The position numbers and the translations under genes are program-made. Of a stretch of 64,000 nt of DNA, positions 1 through 8,474 are shown piece by piece. A model generated the notes under the pieces. It was not told the origin of the DNA and ran no database searches. It saw nothing but the letters and a program-made list of their open reading frames with translations. The stretch spans positions 164,519-228,518 of the forward strand of contig CAZCKU010000004.1 of assembly GCA_964499365.1 (NCBI GenBank), read 5' to 3'. Position 1 is the first letter of the stretch. Every line of letters begins with the position of its first letter. The stretch is from PALSA-1316 sp964499365. Lineage in GTDB: Bacteria; Nitrospirota; Thermodesulfovibrionia; Thermodesulfovibrionales; UBA6898.

Positions 1-66
1 TTCATAGCCCCATTCTATCAGATAACGGCCGGCATGGTAAGACCAAATCAGAACGCGGCTCGACAT
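1..66 (-). CDS. Partial CDS at window edge, unknown protein
   Basis: An open frame starts with ATG at 66 on the minus strand and runs off the left edge of the window. The 22 visible codons begin MSSRVLIWSYHAGRYL. A purine-rich GAGGTGAGGTGG stretch lies 7 to 18 bases upstream of the ATG, acceptable as a ribosome binding site although loosely spaced. It would be divergent from the multihaem cytochrome gene at 170. Too little is visible to name a family, and it could be a chance frame. Confidence 0.35.
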   Translation of the reverse strand, partial: MSSRVLIWSYHAGRYLIEWGYE

Positions 67-85
67 AAGTGGCCACCTCACCTCA

Positions 86-114
86 TTGATGTCAGGCGTG
101 TTTAGTGCTATGGT
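86..114 (+). promoter_or_regulatory. Possible sigma-70 promoter for cytochrome c/b pair
   Basis: TTGATG (86-91) and TATGGT (109-114) are separated by 17 bases, about 55 bases upstream of the cytochrome c start at 170. The match to consensus is moderate, and no operator is obvious. Confidence 0.3.
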
Positions 115-169
115 TTAAGCAGGACATGCCGTTGCCGGGTGAAAGAAACGAATGCAGGGAGGAGACCTG

Positions 170-1915
170 ATGAAAAAGTTTGACCTTGCCAAGAGAGTCC
201 TGAGAGAAACACCGCCTATGATGCTATTCCTGCTGGCGGCTGCCATGCTTGCCGTATTCCCGGCCCTGCTTCAGAAGGTCGAAGCTGCTCCCAAAACAGT
301 GATCGGCAAGGCCGGCACCTGCATGGCATGTCACGCCTCCAAGGATAGTGTCAAGGAATTCAGGAACAGGGAGAAAATGCCGGTCTATGTTGATCAAAGG
401 GACTTCAGCCGGACGGTGCATGCCTCTCTGCAGTGCACTGATTGTCATCGCAGGGTCTTCCTCGATTCTCATCCCGGCCGCGAAATCGAAAGCAGAAAGG
501 CCTTTATTCGGGAGGCGTCGGATGGCTGCAGAAACTGCCATCGGGACGAACAACTCAGGAAAAAGGCCACCCACGCCTATATGATCGAGCGGCCTGAGGC
601 GCCTCTCTGCACCGAATGCCACGGCGGACACAGGGTCCTTGGGATTGCTGCCTGGAAGGCCTCCCTGATCGGAAAAGACTACTGCCTGGCATGTCATCGT
701 CATGCGCTGGATACAACCCTCGTGTCCGGCGAGAGGCTCTCCCTCCGTATTGATCCGTCGAACCTGGCCTCTTCCGTCCACAATAAGCACGCCTGCAGCG
801 ATTGCCACACCGAACACACCCGTGAGGCTCACCCTGTCAAGGCCTTTGCCGACAGGAGGGAGCATTCTGTTGTTATTGCCGGGGTATGCACACAGTGTCA
901 TGCGGACAAGGCTAAGCTTCTGAGGGGAAGCACGCACTACAATCTCTCTTTTCAGGTGGGAGAAACACTGGTACGGAAGGGAGACCCCAAAGCCCCGGTC
1001 TGTACCGACTGCCACGGCTTCCATGCTGTAGGCCCGAAGCCTACCTATGAGGTCTTGAGCGGAATTCCCTGCAGGAAGTGTCACGAGGATATTTTCAAGA
1101 TTTACGAAAAGAGTGTCCATGGCAGGGCGAAGGCAAAGGGGGAGCACCGCGCCCCCCTCTGCGCCTCCTGCCATTTCGCCCATGAGATCACCTTTACTGC
1201 GACGACCGACAGAATGAAGGGGGCATGTCTCGGCTGCCATAAGGGTGTTGAAGCCGTGCACAACAAGTGGCTGCCGAATGCAGAGCTTCACCTTGGCGCT
1301 GTTGCCTGCGCAGCGTGCCATGTGCCTGCGTCTGAAAAGGGCATCTCACTCCAGCTGATCGATCAGGCGACCGGTAGGCCCTTTACCCGCGAACAGATTC
1401 AGCAGCTGCTCGGGAATACGCGCGAAGAGCTGACTGAACTGCTCGATGCACACGGCGAGGGCCTCAGTTCGTACGAACTTTCCTATATCGTCAGGCAGCT
1501 CAATGATAAGGGGGCTGGCGCCAGGGTGGCGTACCTGGGCAGGATGGACATCATGAAGTACTCTGATGCCCATCAGTTGTCCCTGAAGGCAAACGCCATC
1601 AGGGAATGCGAGAGCTGCCACAGCAAGGACTCCAGATTCCTCAAGAAGGTCACCCTCGCCGTGCTCAAGGCCGACGGCGGCGTCGACCGGTATCGCACAC
1701 AACCGGACACGTTGTCATCTCTCTTCACAACGCTGTCGTCGAAACAGTTTTATCTGCTGGGGGGCACCAGGTTCGAGCTTCTGGACTGGGCAGGCATGCT
1801 GGTGGTCCTCGGCGGCATCCTCGTTCCTGTCCTGCACATTAGCGCGCGGCTGCTGACAGCCCCTCTGCGGAGACAGCCAAAACCTGAACGTCCTGACAAG
1901 GGGGGTAGATCATGA
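170..1915 (+). CDS. 13-haem membrane-anchored cytochrome c
   Basis: The product is a 581-residue exported multihaem cytochrome c. There are thirteen CXXCH haem c sites spread over the chain (CMACH, CTDCH, CRNCH, CTECH, CLACH and so on to CESCH). The N-terminal segment MMLFLLAAAMLAVF is a signal peptide or anchor, and one hydrophobic helix near the C-terminus (LDWAGMLVVLGGILVPVLHI) is followed by a basic tail. An ATG at 152 is in frame, but ATG 170 has GGGAGGAG at proper spacing, so 170 is preferred. It overlaps the cytochrome b gene by ATGA. Together they probably form a quinone-linked periplasmic electron conduit. It may exchange electrons with the hydrogenase operon it converges on. The partner is not shown by the sequence. 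Confidence 0.9.
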   Translation: MKKFDLAKRVLRETPPMMLFLLAAAMLAVFPALLQKVEAAPKTVIGKAGTCMACHASKDSVKEFRNREKMPVYVDQRDFSRTVHASLQCTDCHRRVFLDSHPGREIESRKAFIREASDGCRNCHRDEQLRKKATHAYMIERPEAPLCTECHGGHRVLGIAAWKASLIGKDYCLACHRHALDTTLVSGERLSLRIDPSNLASSVHNKHACSDCHTEHTREAHPVKAFADRREHSVVIAGVCTQCHADKAKLLRGSTHYNLSFQVGETLVRKGDPKAPVCTDCHGFHAVGPKPTYEVLSGIPCRKCHEDIFKIYEKSVHGRAKAKGEHRAPLCASCHFAHEITFTATTDRMKGACLGCHKGVEAVHNKWLPNAELHLGAVACAACHVPASEKGISLQLIDQATGRPFTREQIQQLLGNTREELTELLDAHGEGLSSYELSYIVRQLNDKGAGARVAYLGRMDIMKYSDAHQLSLKANAIRECESCHSKDSRFLKKVTLAVLKADGGVDRYRTQPDTLSSLFTTLSSKQFYLLGGTRFELLDWAGMLVVLGGILVPVLHISARLLTAPLRRQPKPERPDKGGRS

Positions 1916-2535
1916 AAAAGATATTCCTGCACCCGCTGACCATACGGCTATGGCACTGGATAAACACCATCTGCTTTTTTGTCCTGATCGTCACGGGCCT
2001 CCAGCTGCGCTACAGCGAGATGCCGACTCTCACCAAATTCAAGACTGCCGTGGATGTCCATAATCTCTTTGGATTCCTCATGATTGCCGATTTTCTCCTC
2101 TGGTTCGGGTATTATGTCGTGACCGGGAAGATCAGGCTGTATATCCCGATGCAACCCAGAGCGTTCCTGACCGGGGCCATCCGCCAGGCACGCTATTACG
2201 GGTACGGTCTCTTCGTGGGAGAGAAAAACCCCCATCATGCCACTGCCGACAATAAATTCAACCCGCTCCAGCAGTCAGCCTACTTCATGATCATGCTGGT
2301 CCTTGTACCGGTACAGATCATCACCGGCGTCCTGCTCTGGGACATCAAGAGATTTGCCGGATGGATCTCGCTGCTCGGCGGCCTCAGGATGGTCGATATC
2401 GTTCATGTGGCGGTCTTCTTCTGCCTGACGGCCTTTCTCTTTGTGCATGTCTACCTGACCACCCTCGGCAGGACACCGCTGGAGCATATCAAGGCGATGG
2501 TTACAGGCTATGAAGAAGTTGATGAAGAAAAATGA
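1912..2535 (+). CDS. Membrane cytochrome b (HyaC/PhsC-like dihaem b)
   Basis: This 207-residue integral membrane protein has about four transmembrane helices and resembles the b-type cytochrome subunits of hydrogenases, formate dehydrogenases and thiosulfate reductases. Candidate haem b ligands are His15 (RLWHW), His50 (DVHNLF), His165 (DIVHV) and His179 (FVHVYL). Its ATG overlaps the stop of the 13-haem cytochrome gene (ATGA), so the two are translationally coupled. The likely role is passing electrons between the quinone pool and the multihaem cytochrome. It converges with hypC, with only 15 bases between the two genes. A generic cytochrome b561-family label is the safe alternative. Confidence 0.85.
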   Translation: MKKIFLHPLTIRLWHWINTICFFVLIVTGLQLRYSEMPTLTKFKTAVDVHNLFGFLMIADFLLWFGYYVVTGKIRLYIPMQPRAFLTGAIRQARYYGYGLFVGEKNPHHATADNKFNPLQQSAYFMIMLVLVPVQIITGVLLWDIKRFAGWISLLGGLRMVDIVHVAVFFCLTAFLFVHVYLTTLGRTPLEHIKAMVTGYEEVDEEK

Positions 2536-2550
2536 GGCGGAGGCCCGGAA

Positions 2551-2838
2551 CTAAGTAACTGATGTATTTGAGGCACTGTCCTGACAGAGCGAGCCCTCTG
2601 CTGACTCATCCTCTTTCTCGACATCCTCGATTATCTTTGATATCATCTGAAGCGCTTCCTGCGCTGATTCCCGCTCGACCTTCTGGAGGGCAAAACCTGC
2701 ATGCACGAGGACATAGTCGCCGATGCCGACCTCTTCCGGCATCAGCATGAGGTTGATCTCGCGCCGGGCTCCGTAGACGTCAACCACCGCCCTGAGGTCA
2801 TCGATCTCGACTATCTTTGAGGGTATGGCCAGACACAT
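2551..2838 (-). CDS. hypC: Hydrogenase maturation chaperone HypC/HybG
   Basis: This 95-residue protein belongs to the HypC/HybG/HupF family, which binds HypD and the large-subunit precursor while the Fe(CN)2CO group is inserted. It begins MCLAIPSKIVEI, with the essential Cys2 and the family signature, and has the usual length plus a short acidic tail. It is the last gene of the leftward hydrogenase cluster, 13 bases after hybD. No other hyp genes are in the window, so the remaining maturation factors must be encoded elsewhere. Confidence 0.93.
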   Translation of the reverse strand: MCLAIPSKIVEIDDLRAVVDVYGARREINLMLMPEEVGIGDYVLVHAGFALQKVERESAQEALQMISKIIEDVEKEDESAEGSLCQDSASNTSVT

Positions 2839-2851
2839 GATGTAGTATAAC

Positions 2852-3370
2852 CTAAATTCTGCCCCAGATACTTTCAGCCGCCTCAGGGTCAGGCTCCCGC
2901 GGAGACACCGTCACTCCGATGGCTTCGAGCTCCTGCACCACCACCTCGATCAGGTGGTCAAACCCTGCCTTTACTTCGTCCGAGAAACCGATACCCATCT
3001 GGATAATCTTCGGCTCAATACCATAGAGGACCAGCTGCTTCGGCAGTTCCCCGGTGAGACAGGCAGAGGCGAGAAGGTCCGCAATACCTATCTGGTGCGG
3101 TGAGATGCGCGTCCTGAATTTGGCATGCACATCCTGCCCCTCGACCTTCAGGACCGTTCCGGGGGGCATACCCCCTTTTATGGCGTCTATGATGATCAGG
3201 TAGTCCCTGCACGAGATATAGGAGAGGAGTTCGATTCCTGACGTTCCGCCGTCCAGCAGTTCAACATTGTCCGGAAATATATAGCGTTTCTGAAGCTCCT
3301 CGATTGCGCGGATACCGATACCCTCGTCCATCATCAGGATACTGCCGACACCAAGCACCATGATATTCAA
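2852..3370 (-). CDS. hybD: Hydrogenase maturation endopeptidase HybD
   Basis: This is the HyaD/HybD-family protease that removes the C-terminal peptide of the [NiFe] large subunit after nickel insertion. The N-terminus has VLGVGSILMMDEGIG (family VLGVGN..DEG). Other conserved blocks are ELLDGGTSG and DAIKGG with the Ni-probing Asp/Glu residues, and SPHQIG. At 172 residues it has the family length. The frame begins with TTG at 3370, which has GAGGTG five bases upstream. The ATG at 3361 is possible but leaves the alignment short and the spacing long. It lies after a terminator-like hairpin that separates it from hybC, and its substrate is presumably that HybC. Confidence 0.92.
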   Translation of the reverse strand: MNIMVLGVGSILMMDEGIGIRAIEELQKRYIFPDNVELLDGGTSGIELLSYISCRDYLIIIDAIKGGMPPGTVLKVEGQDVHAKFRTRISPHQIGIADLLASACLTGELPKQLVLYGIEPKIIQMGIGFSDEVKAGFDHLIEVVVQELEAIGVTVSPREPDPEAAESIWGRI

Positions 3371-3414
3371 TACATCACCTCAACTGTTCTATAAATTTAT
3401 CAGTGAAAGATAAA

Positions 3415-3447
3415 AAGGCCCCTCACGTATTCATAGTGAGGGGCCTT
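3415..3447 (-). terminator. Rho-independent terminator after hybC
   Basis: A perfect 12-bp inverted repeat (AAGGCCCCTCAC, 9-base loop, GTGAGGGGCCTT) is followed on the minus strand by TTTTT. It lies between hybC and hybD, so hybOABC would be terminated or attenuated before the maturation genes. Confidence 0.8.
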
Positions 3448-3464
3448 CAGCAAATCAGAAATAC

Positions 3465-5165
3465 CTATACTGCCTTTACCTTCACAATCTCGTTCTTTTC
3501 CTTGTCCACAACATGGATTGCGCAGGCGAGGCACGGGTCGAACGAATGGACCGTTCTCAGCACCTCAAGGGGCTTCTCCGGGTCCTTGACCGGTGTACCG
3601 ATAAGGGACGACTCATAAGGACCGAGGGCGTCCTTGCTGTTCCTCGGACCCGCGTTCCAGGTCGACGGCACGACCGCCTGATAATTCTTGATCTTGCCGT
3701 CCTTGATGACGATCCAGTGAGAGAGGATACCACGGGGAGCCTCGTGGAACCCGAAGCCCCTTTGCTCCCCGGACGGAAACGTCGGCGGGTTGAAGGTCGT
3801 CACATCGCCCTTGGCGATATTCTCGACCAGGGCCTGCCACTGGCTCTTCAGGGTGTCATACAGCACCGCGGCCCTGATCGAGCGTGCGCCGATCCTGCCG
3901 ATTGTCGAGTGGAGTGCCGGTATGCCGACCTTGGTCCCGGCAAGGGCACTGATGGTATCCAGCATCTTTGTGGCATATCTCTTTGTCGGTTCATGGCCGG
4001 CAGCGAACATGCAGAGCACATTGGCAAGCGGCCCGACCTGTGCGGGCTGCCCCTTAAACGTCGGGGACTTGACCCACGAGTATTTCCCTTTGTCCTGGAA
4101 GTCGGTATACTTCGGTACCGTCTCCCCTTCCCACGGGTGCCTGTCCCAGTCGCCGTCGTACCAGGAATGCTTGATGCTCTCCTTTACGTTGTCCTTGAAG
4201 AACGCATCCTGGTAGCTCTTGATCGGCTGGAACTTGCTGACATCTCCGTCAGGGATATAGCCGCCAGGCAGAGCAAAGGTCGTCCCCTTGGTGTCCAGAG
4301 GCATATCCGGGGCAGAGAGGTAATTGGTCACGCCTTTGCCATGTCCGGTCCAGTCAGCATAGAATGCTGCAACGGCCGCTGTATCGACCAGCAGAACGTT
4401 CTCGACAAAATCGCCGGCCTTGTCGATCAGCGTCTTGATGTAATAGAGCCTCTCCATGTTCAGCGTCGACTGGCTGTCGAGGTTAATGGCATTCGCAACG
4501 CCGCCGACCGCTACGTTCTGAATGTGCGGGGTCTTCGAGCCGAGTATCGCCACCACCTTGTTGATTTCGCGCTGCTGTTCAAGGGCCTGCAGATAATGGT
4601 GAGCCGCAAGCATGTTCACCTCCGGCGCCAGCTTCATCGCCGGGTGACCCCAGTAGCCGCTCCCGTAGATGCCAAGCTGGCCTGAGCCGACAAAGGTCTT
4701 CAGCCTGTCCTGTGATGCCTTGACCGCATCGTAGCTGTTGCCGTGCCAGGAAGAGAGCTTCTGGCCCAAGTTCGCTGTGGCGCGGGCGTCCGCCTTGAGT
4801 GCAGAGACGATATCCACCCAGTCGAGCGCCGCAAGATGATAGAAGTGAACGATATGGTCGTGGGTCGCATGTGCACCCATCATCAGGTTCCTGATATACT
4901 GCGCGTTGAGCGGTATCTCCATCCCGAGCGCATTTTCTACCGAACGCACTGAAGCCAGTGCGTGGACGGTCGTTCAGACCCCGCAGAAGCGTTGCGTGAA
5001 GATCCAGGCGTCCCGGGGGTCGCGGCCCTTCAGGATCGTCTCGATGCCGCGCCACATCTGGCCCGATGACCAGGCGTTCGTGACCTTGCCCCCGTCGATC
5101 TCGCAGTCTATCCGGAGGTGTCCCTCTATTCTGGTGATCGGATCAATCGTAATTCTTTTTGCCAT
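3465..5165 (-). CDS. hybC: [NiFe] hydrogenase large subunit with in-frame TGA (predicted selenocysteine)
   Basis: This is the catalytic large subunit of a periplasmic, membrane-bound uptake (group 1, Hyb-type) hydrogenase. Read through one TGA it gives 566 residues, matching E. coli HybC. L1 is RFCGV-TGA-TTVHALAS: Cys61 is present and codon 64 (4974-4976) is TGA where RxCGxCxxxH has its second Cys. L2 is DPCLACAIH (Cys545, Cys548), followed by a 15-residue tail that HybD would remove after His551. Frame and similarity continue perfectly on both sides of the TGA, with no indel. A stem-loop starting three bases after the TGA (4939-4970) resembles a bacterial SECIS element, so Sec64 is the favoured reading. 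The alternatives are a TGC/TGT sequencing error or a true nonsense mutation. It sits 19 bases after hybB. Confidence 0.85.
4939..4970 (-). promoter_or_regulatory. Candidate bacterial SECIS element
   Basis: On the mRNA sense strand, starting three bases after the UGA, ACCG pairs with CGGU. After a small UCC/U internal loop, ACGCACUG pairs with CAGUGCGU around a GCUU tetraloop (or a GGCUUC loop). The apical GG lies 17 bases after the UGA; in E. coli fdhF the loop GGUC lies 18 bases after. The geometry fits known bacterial SECIS hairpins, but the sequence is also coding, and function is inferred. Confidence 0.6.
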
Positions 5166-5184
5166 TCTGTCCTCCTCCTGTCAT

Positions 5185-6321
5185 TTATGCGTGCCGCATG
5201 CCCGGGAGCACCGGCATCTTTTTCACGAATATCATATAAGCCATCACTTCAAGCGCAATCACCCCCAGAGTAATCATGATCTCTGAGAACGACGGGAAAT
5301 ACTGCCAACCGGCGCCGGGGTCAAAGCCTATCAGGTAGGCATTGAAGCGGTAGACCGACCCTGCCAGCAGCAGACAGCCAGCTGCAATAAAGAGCTGCCG
5401 GTTTTTCTTCCGTTTTTCGGGCGAAAAAAGGATCACGGCAGGTATCACATAGAGAATATTTTCGATGATGAACATCACCGCCTTGAGGTCAAAGGCAAAG
5501 ACGAGCCCCAACTGACCCCTGACCAGGATGTCGGCAAAACGTATCACGAGATAGATGCTGATCAGGACCGGAATCATAGCGGCAAGCTTCGAGAGTATGG
5601 GGGTCTCTATCTCGCGTTTAAAACCAACCGACGAGACGATCGACTCGAAGATCACGATAGCGTATCCCATCGTAATTGCCGAGATCAGAAACAGCAGGGG
5701 CAGGAAGCTGGTATGCCAGAGCGGGGAGACCTTTTTCCCTGCTATGAGGAGCAGCGACCCGAGAGATGACTGATGCATCGTCGGCAGCAGGACGCCGATT
5801 GCGATAAAGATGAACATGACCCTGTCGAGGGTCTTCTTCAGCCCCTTTGCCTGGATCCACTCTGCCAGTGTGGGCGAAAACTCAATCCAGAGGACGCTGA
5901 TATACAGTGAAACGCAGAGCGCAACCTCGAACATGACCGAATTGAACTGAAAGTATTTCGGCAGAAACAGGTTGTATGCCTGCCAGTAGCGGCCGATATC
6001 AAACATGACCGAAAAACCGGCCAGCGTATAGCCGAACATGCTGGCCAGCAGTGCAGGTTTCACCAGGGGATGATACTCTCCCTTGTTGAAGATATAGACC
6101 AGGAGTGCCATCGAGTATCCGCCGCAGGCGATCGCCGTGCCGGTCACCACGTCATACGCAATCCAGATACCCCAGGGGTACCCGTCGCTCAGGTTCGAGA
6201 CCGCGCCGATGCCATAGATAAAACGCTTGATAAGCAGCACTGCAGCGACAGCGAAAAAGAAGGCACAGACCAGAAACGGCTTGGTGATTATTTTGCCTCC
6301 CAATGGTTTGCTTTCTGTCAT
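5185..6321 (-). CDS. hybB: Hydrogenase membrane subunit HybB (NrfD family)
   Basis: This is the integral membrane quinone-reactive subunit of the Hyb-type hydrogenase, NrfD/PsrC-like and probably without haem. It has about ten hydrophobic helices, with the conserved patches SDGYPWGIWIAYDV and MFDIGRYWQAYN. The start is placed at ATG 6321 (MTESKPLGGK), which has GGGAG seven bases upstream. An in-frame start at 6375 would overlap hybA and add a non-conserved 18-residue basic leader. At 378 residues it is near the usual HybB length. It links the periplasmic HybOAC module to the quinone pool. Confidence 0.92.
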   Translation of the reverse strand: MTESKPLGGKIITKPFLVCAFFFAVAAVLLIKRFIYGIGAVSNLSDGYPWGIWIAYDVVTGTAIACGGYSMALLVYIFNKGEYHPLVKPALLASMFGYTLAGFSVMFDIGRYWQAYNLFLPKYFQFNSVMFEVALCVSLYISVLWIEFSPTLAEWIQAKGLKKTLDRVMFIFIAIGVLLPTMHQSSLGSLLLIAGKKVSPLWHTSFLPLLFLISAITMGYAIVIFESIVSSVGFKREIETPILSKLAAMIPVLISIYLVIRFADILVRGQLGLVFAFDLKAVMFIIENILYVIPAVILFSPEKRKKNRQLFIAAGCLLLAGSVYRFNAYLIGFDPGAGWQYFPSFSEIMITLGVIALEVMAYMIFVKKMPVLPGMRHA

Positions 6322-6337
6322 ATCGTCTCCCTCATCT

Positions 6338-7291
6338 CTATTCGTCGTTCTTGTGCGTGTTTTTGTATGCGGCAAACAGGAGGCCGGCCAGGAGGACGCC
6401 CGGCCCGATCATGCCCTTGTATACCGTATGCTGGATATTCTCTGAAAAGGCGGCATCCGATTGTTCGTCCAGCGCCGGCATGCCCAGTTTTTCGAACGGG
6501 ACCCCGGCCAGCATCAGGACCTGGCTTCCGCCGCCCTCCTTTTCACCGTAGACCTTCGGCTGATATTTCGCCACAGGCCGGTAGGAGAATTGGGTGGCCT
6601 TGACATGCGCGACCGGATAGTTATAGTACTCGCCCGGCTTCAGTGCAAGCCGTTTCTTCGCCTCGGCCAGGAGATCAGAGACCTTTCCGAATATCGAGGC
6701 GCCGGTAGGGCAGAATTCGCAGCAGGCCGAAAACTTGTTGTCCTTGAAGCGATGTTCACAGAGCTGGCATTTCCGGATCTGGGGGAAGGCCTTGTCGTAC
6801 TCGAACTTCGGGATGTTGTATGGACAGGCCAGCTGGCAGTAACGGCAGCCGATGCAGGCCCCCTTGTCATAGGAAACAACGCCCGTCCGCGCGTCTTTCT
6901 TCAGGGCCGATACCGGGCAGGCAGAGACGCAGGCCGGATCGACACAGTGCATGCAGTGCCTCTTGATGAACGAGTACCCGTCTACCTCGTTGTCCTTGTT
7001 CACGCCGCTTCCGGTGGCATAGACCTTGATGATATTCAGGGTCTTCGAAGAGAGGTCTACCGGGTCGTCCCAGACAGAATCCGGGGTGGAATGCTCGACC
7101 GGCATATCGTTATGCTGCTTGCAGGCCGTCTGGCAGGCGCGGCAGCCGATGCAGGCAGTCGCATCATACAGCATGCCGACCGCCTCGGGAGAAAGCAGTT
7201 TCGGCTCCCTCGCAAAGGCAGGGACGCCTCCCGCCAGGAGAAGCCCACCCCCGGCGGCAATCTTAAGGAAATTTCTTCTCTTGATATCCAT
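6338..7291 (-). CDS. hybA: Hydrogenase [4Fe-4S] ferredoxin subunit HybA
   Basis: This 317-residue periplasmic iron-sulfur subunit passes electrons from HybO to HybB. It has a Tat signal (KRRNFLKIAAGGGLLLAGG). Four clusters of cysteines follow: CIGCRACQTACK, CMHCVDPACVSACP, CIGCRYCQLACP, and CQLCEHRF with CCEFCP. This pattern is typical for four [4Fe-4S] centres. A C-terminal hydrophobic helix (GPGVLLAGLLFAAYK) anchors it, as in E. coli HybA. It lies three bases after hybO. Confidence 0.94.
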   Translation of the reverse strand: MDIKRRNFLKIAAGGGLLLAGGVPAFAREPKLLSPEAVGMLYDATACIGCRACQTACKQHNDMPVEHSTPDSVWDDPVDLSSKTLNIIKVYATGSGVNKDNEVDGYSFIKRHCMHCVDPACVSACPVSALKKDARTGVVSYDKGACIGCRYCQLACPYNIPKFEYDKAFPQIRKCQLCEHRFKDNKFSACCEFCPTGASIFGKVSDLLAEAKKRLALKPGEYYNYPVAHVKATQFSYRPVAKYQPKVYGEKEGGGSQVLMLAGVPFEKLGMPALDEQSDAAFSENIQHTVYKGMIGPGVLLAGLLFAAYKNTHKNDE

Positions 7292-7294
7292 GGC

Positions 7295-8434
7295 CTATTT
7301 CTCCCTGGATCCGGATTTTCCCTGTTCTTCGTCCTCTTTTCCGAGTTTCTTTGCGGTAACCGCGCTCGCCCCGAGGGCGGCACCGGCTATACCTGCGGCA
7401 ACAGCGACACCGGCAATGGTCAGCCCATGGCCCCTCGTCGCGTCGACCCTGGGCAGGATGCTCGGCGGGGTAAAGTACTTCGGGCTCGCCGGTGAATGCA
7501 GGGGTTTTGTGAAACCGACTCCCTTTTCCGTACAGCCGAAACAGGGATGACCGGTCCCGACAGGCCAGGCGCCTGAACCGACATCATTGAAAAGCTGGGT
7601 TGGGCAGTTGGCAAAGGTCTCAGGGCCCTTGCAGCCGAGCTTGTAGAGGCAGTAACCCTTTCTGTGACCGTCATCGCCGAACTGGAGGGCGAACCTGCCG
7701 GCGTCAAAGTGAGGTCTGCGTTCGCAGTTTTCGTGGATAAGGCGGCCATATGCGAATTTCGGCCTCGCCAGTTCGTCCAGCTCCGGGAGCTTCTTGAAGG
7801 TAAGAAAGTAGAGTACGGTCGAGAGAAAGTTGTACGGATTCGGCGGACAGCCCGGTATGTTGACGCACGGGGTCTTGATGCCCTTGCTCTTGAATATCTC
7901 GTGGACAGCTGTGGCGCCGGTCGGGTTCGGGTCTGCAGAGGGCACCCCTCCCCAGGCCGCACAGGAACCGATCGCGATGACAGCAGCAGCCTGCGTGGCC
8001 ATCTCCTCAAGCAGTGAGAGTGCCGTCTTGCCGCCGATCTTGCAGTAGATGCCATTGTCCTTGACCGGAATTGAGCCGTCGACCACCAGGATATACTTGC
8101 CCTTGTTCTCCTTCATCGACTTCTCACGCCAATCCTCGGCCTGCTTGCCGGAGCCGACCAGGAGCGTCTCATGATATTCAAGGGATATGAGTTCCAGGAT
8201 CAATTTTTCGAGGGCCGGATGGTTTGTCCTCAAAAGGGACTCGGTGCATCCGGTACACTCCTGGGCAGAAAGCCACAGGACAGGAGGCCGCTTCTGCGTC
8301 GTAACCGCCTCGGCAATCTGGTCACCCATACCGGGAAGACCGAGTGTGGCTGCAACAGCACTGCAGAATTTAAGAAAATCCCGTCGCGATACCCCGTATA
8401 CCGGGCTGCCGTCAGTGACTTCTTCAAGCTTCAT
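7295..8434 (-). CDS. hybO: [NiFe] hydrogenase small subunit HybO
   Basis: This is the electron-transfer small subunit (379 residues). A twin-arginine signal SRRDFLKFCSAVAATLG carries the HybO-HybC dimer through Tat. Proximal-cluster ligands are ECTGCTE, GSCAAWGG and NIPGCPPNPYN. The distal and medial clusters use HENCERR, YKLGCKGPE, FANCP and GHPCFGC. A C-terminal hydrophobic segment (GLTIAGVAVAAGIAGAALG) anchors the complex. The ATG at 8434 has an AGGGAGGT ribosome site. It is the first gene of the operon, behind a strong promoter at 8505-8533. It lacks the extra proximal cysteines of oxygen-tolerant enzymes, so it is probably oxygen-sensitive. Confidence 0.95.
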   Translation of the reverse strand: MKLEEVTDGSPVYGVSRRDFLKFCSAVAATLGLPGMGDQIAEAVTTQKRPPVLWLSAQECTGCTESLLRTNHPALEKLILELISLEYHETLLVGSGKQAEDWREKSMKENKGKYILVVDGSIPVKDNGIYCKIGGKTALSLLEEMATQAAAVIAIGSCAAWGGVPSADPNPTGATAVHEIFKSKGIKTPCVNIPGCPPNPYNFLSTVLYFLTFKKLPELDELARPKFAYGRLIHENCERRPHFDAGRFALQFGDDGHRKGYCLYKLGCKGPETFANCPTQLFNDVGSGAWPVGTGHPCFGCTEKGVGFTKPLHSPASPKYFTPPSILPRVDATRGHGLTIAGVAVAAGIAGAALGASAVTAKKLGKEDEEQGKSGSREK

Positions 8435-8474
8435 ACTTACCTCCCTGACTTCGTTATTGGCGTTAGATTCAAAC

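Noticed and set aside
224..1321. Long open frame antisense to the 13-haem cytochrome
   Set aside because: The overlapping sense frame has thirteen CXXCH motifs and a clear ribosome site; the antisense translation has no recognisable features.
4949..5000. hybC as two separate genes or a frameshifted pseudogene
   Set aside because: Both parts are in the same frame with no inserted or lost base, the only disruption is TGA at an invariant Cys codon, and the rest of the operon and the C-terminal motif are intact.
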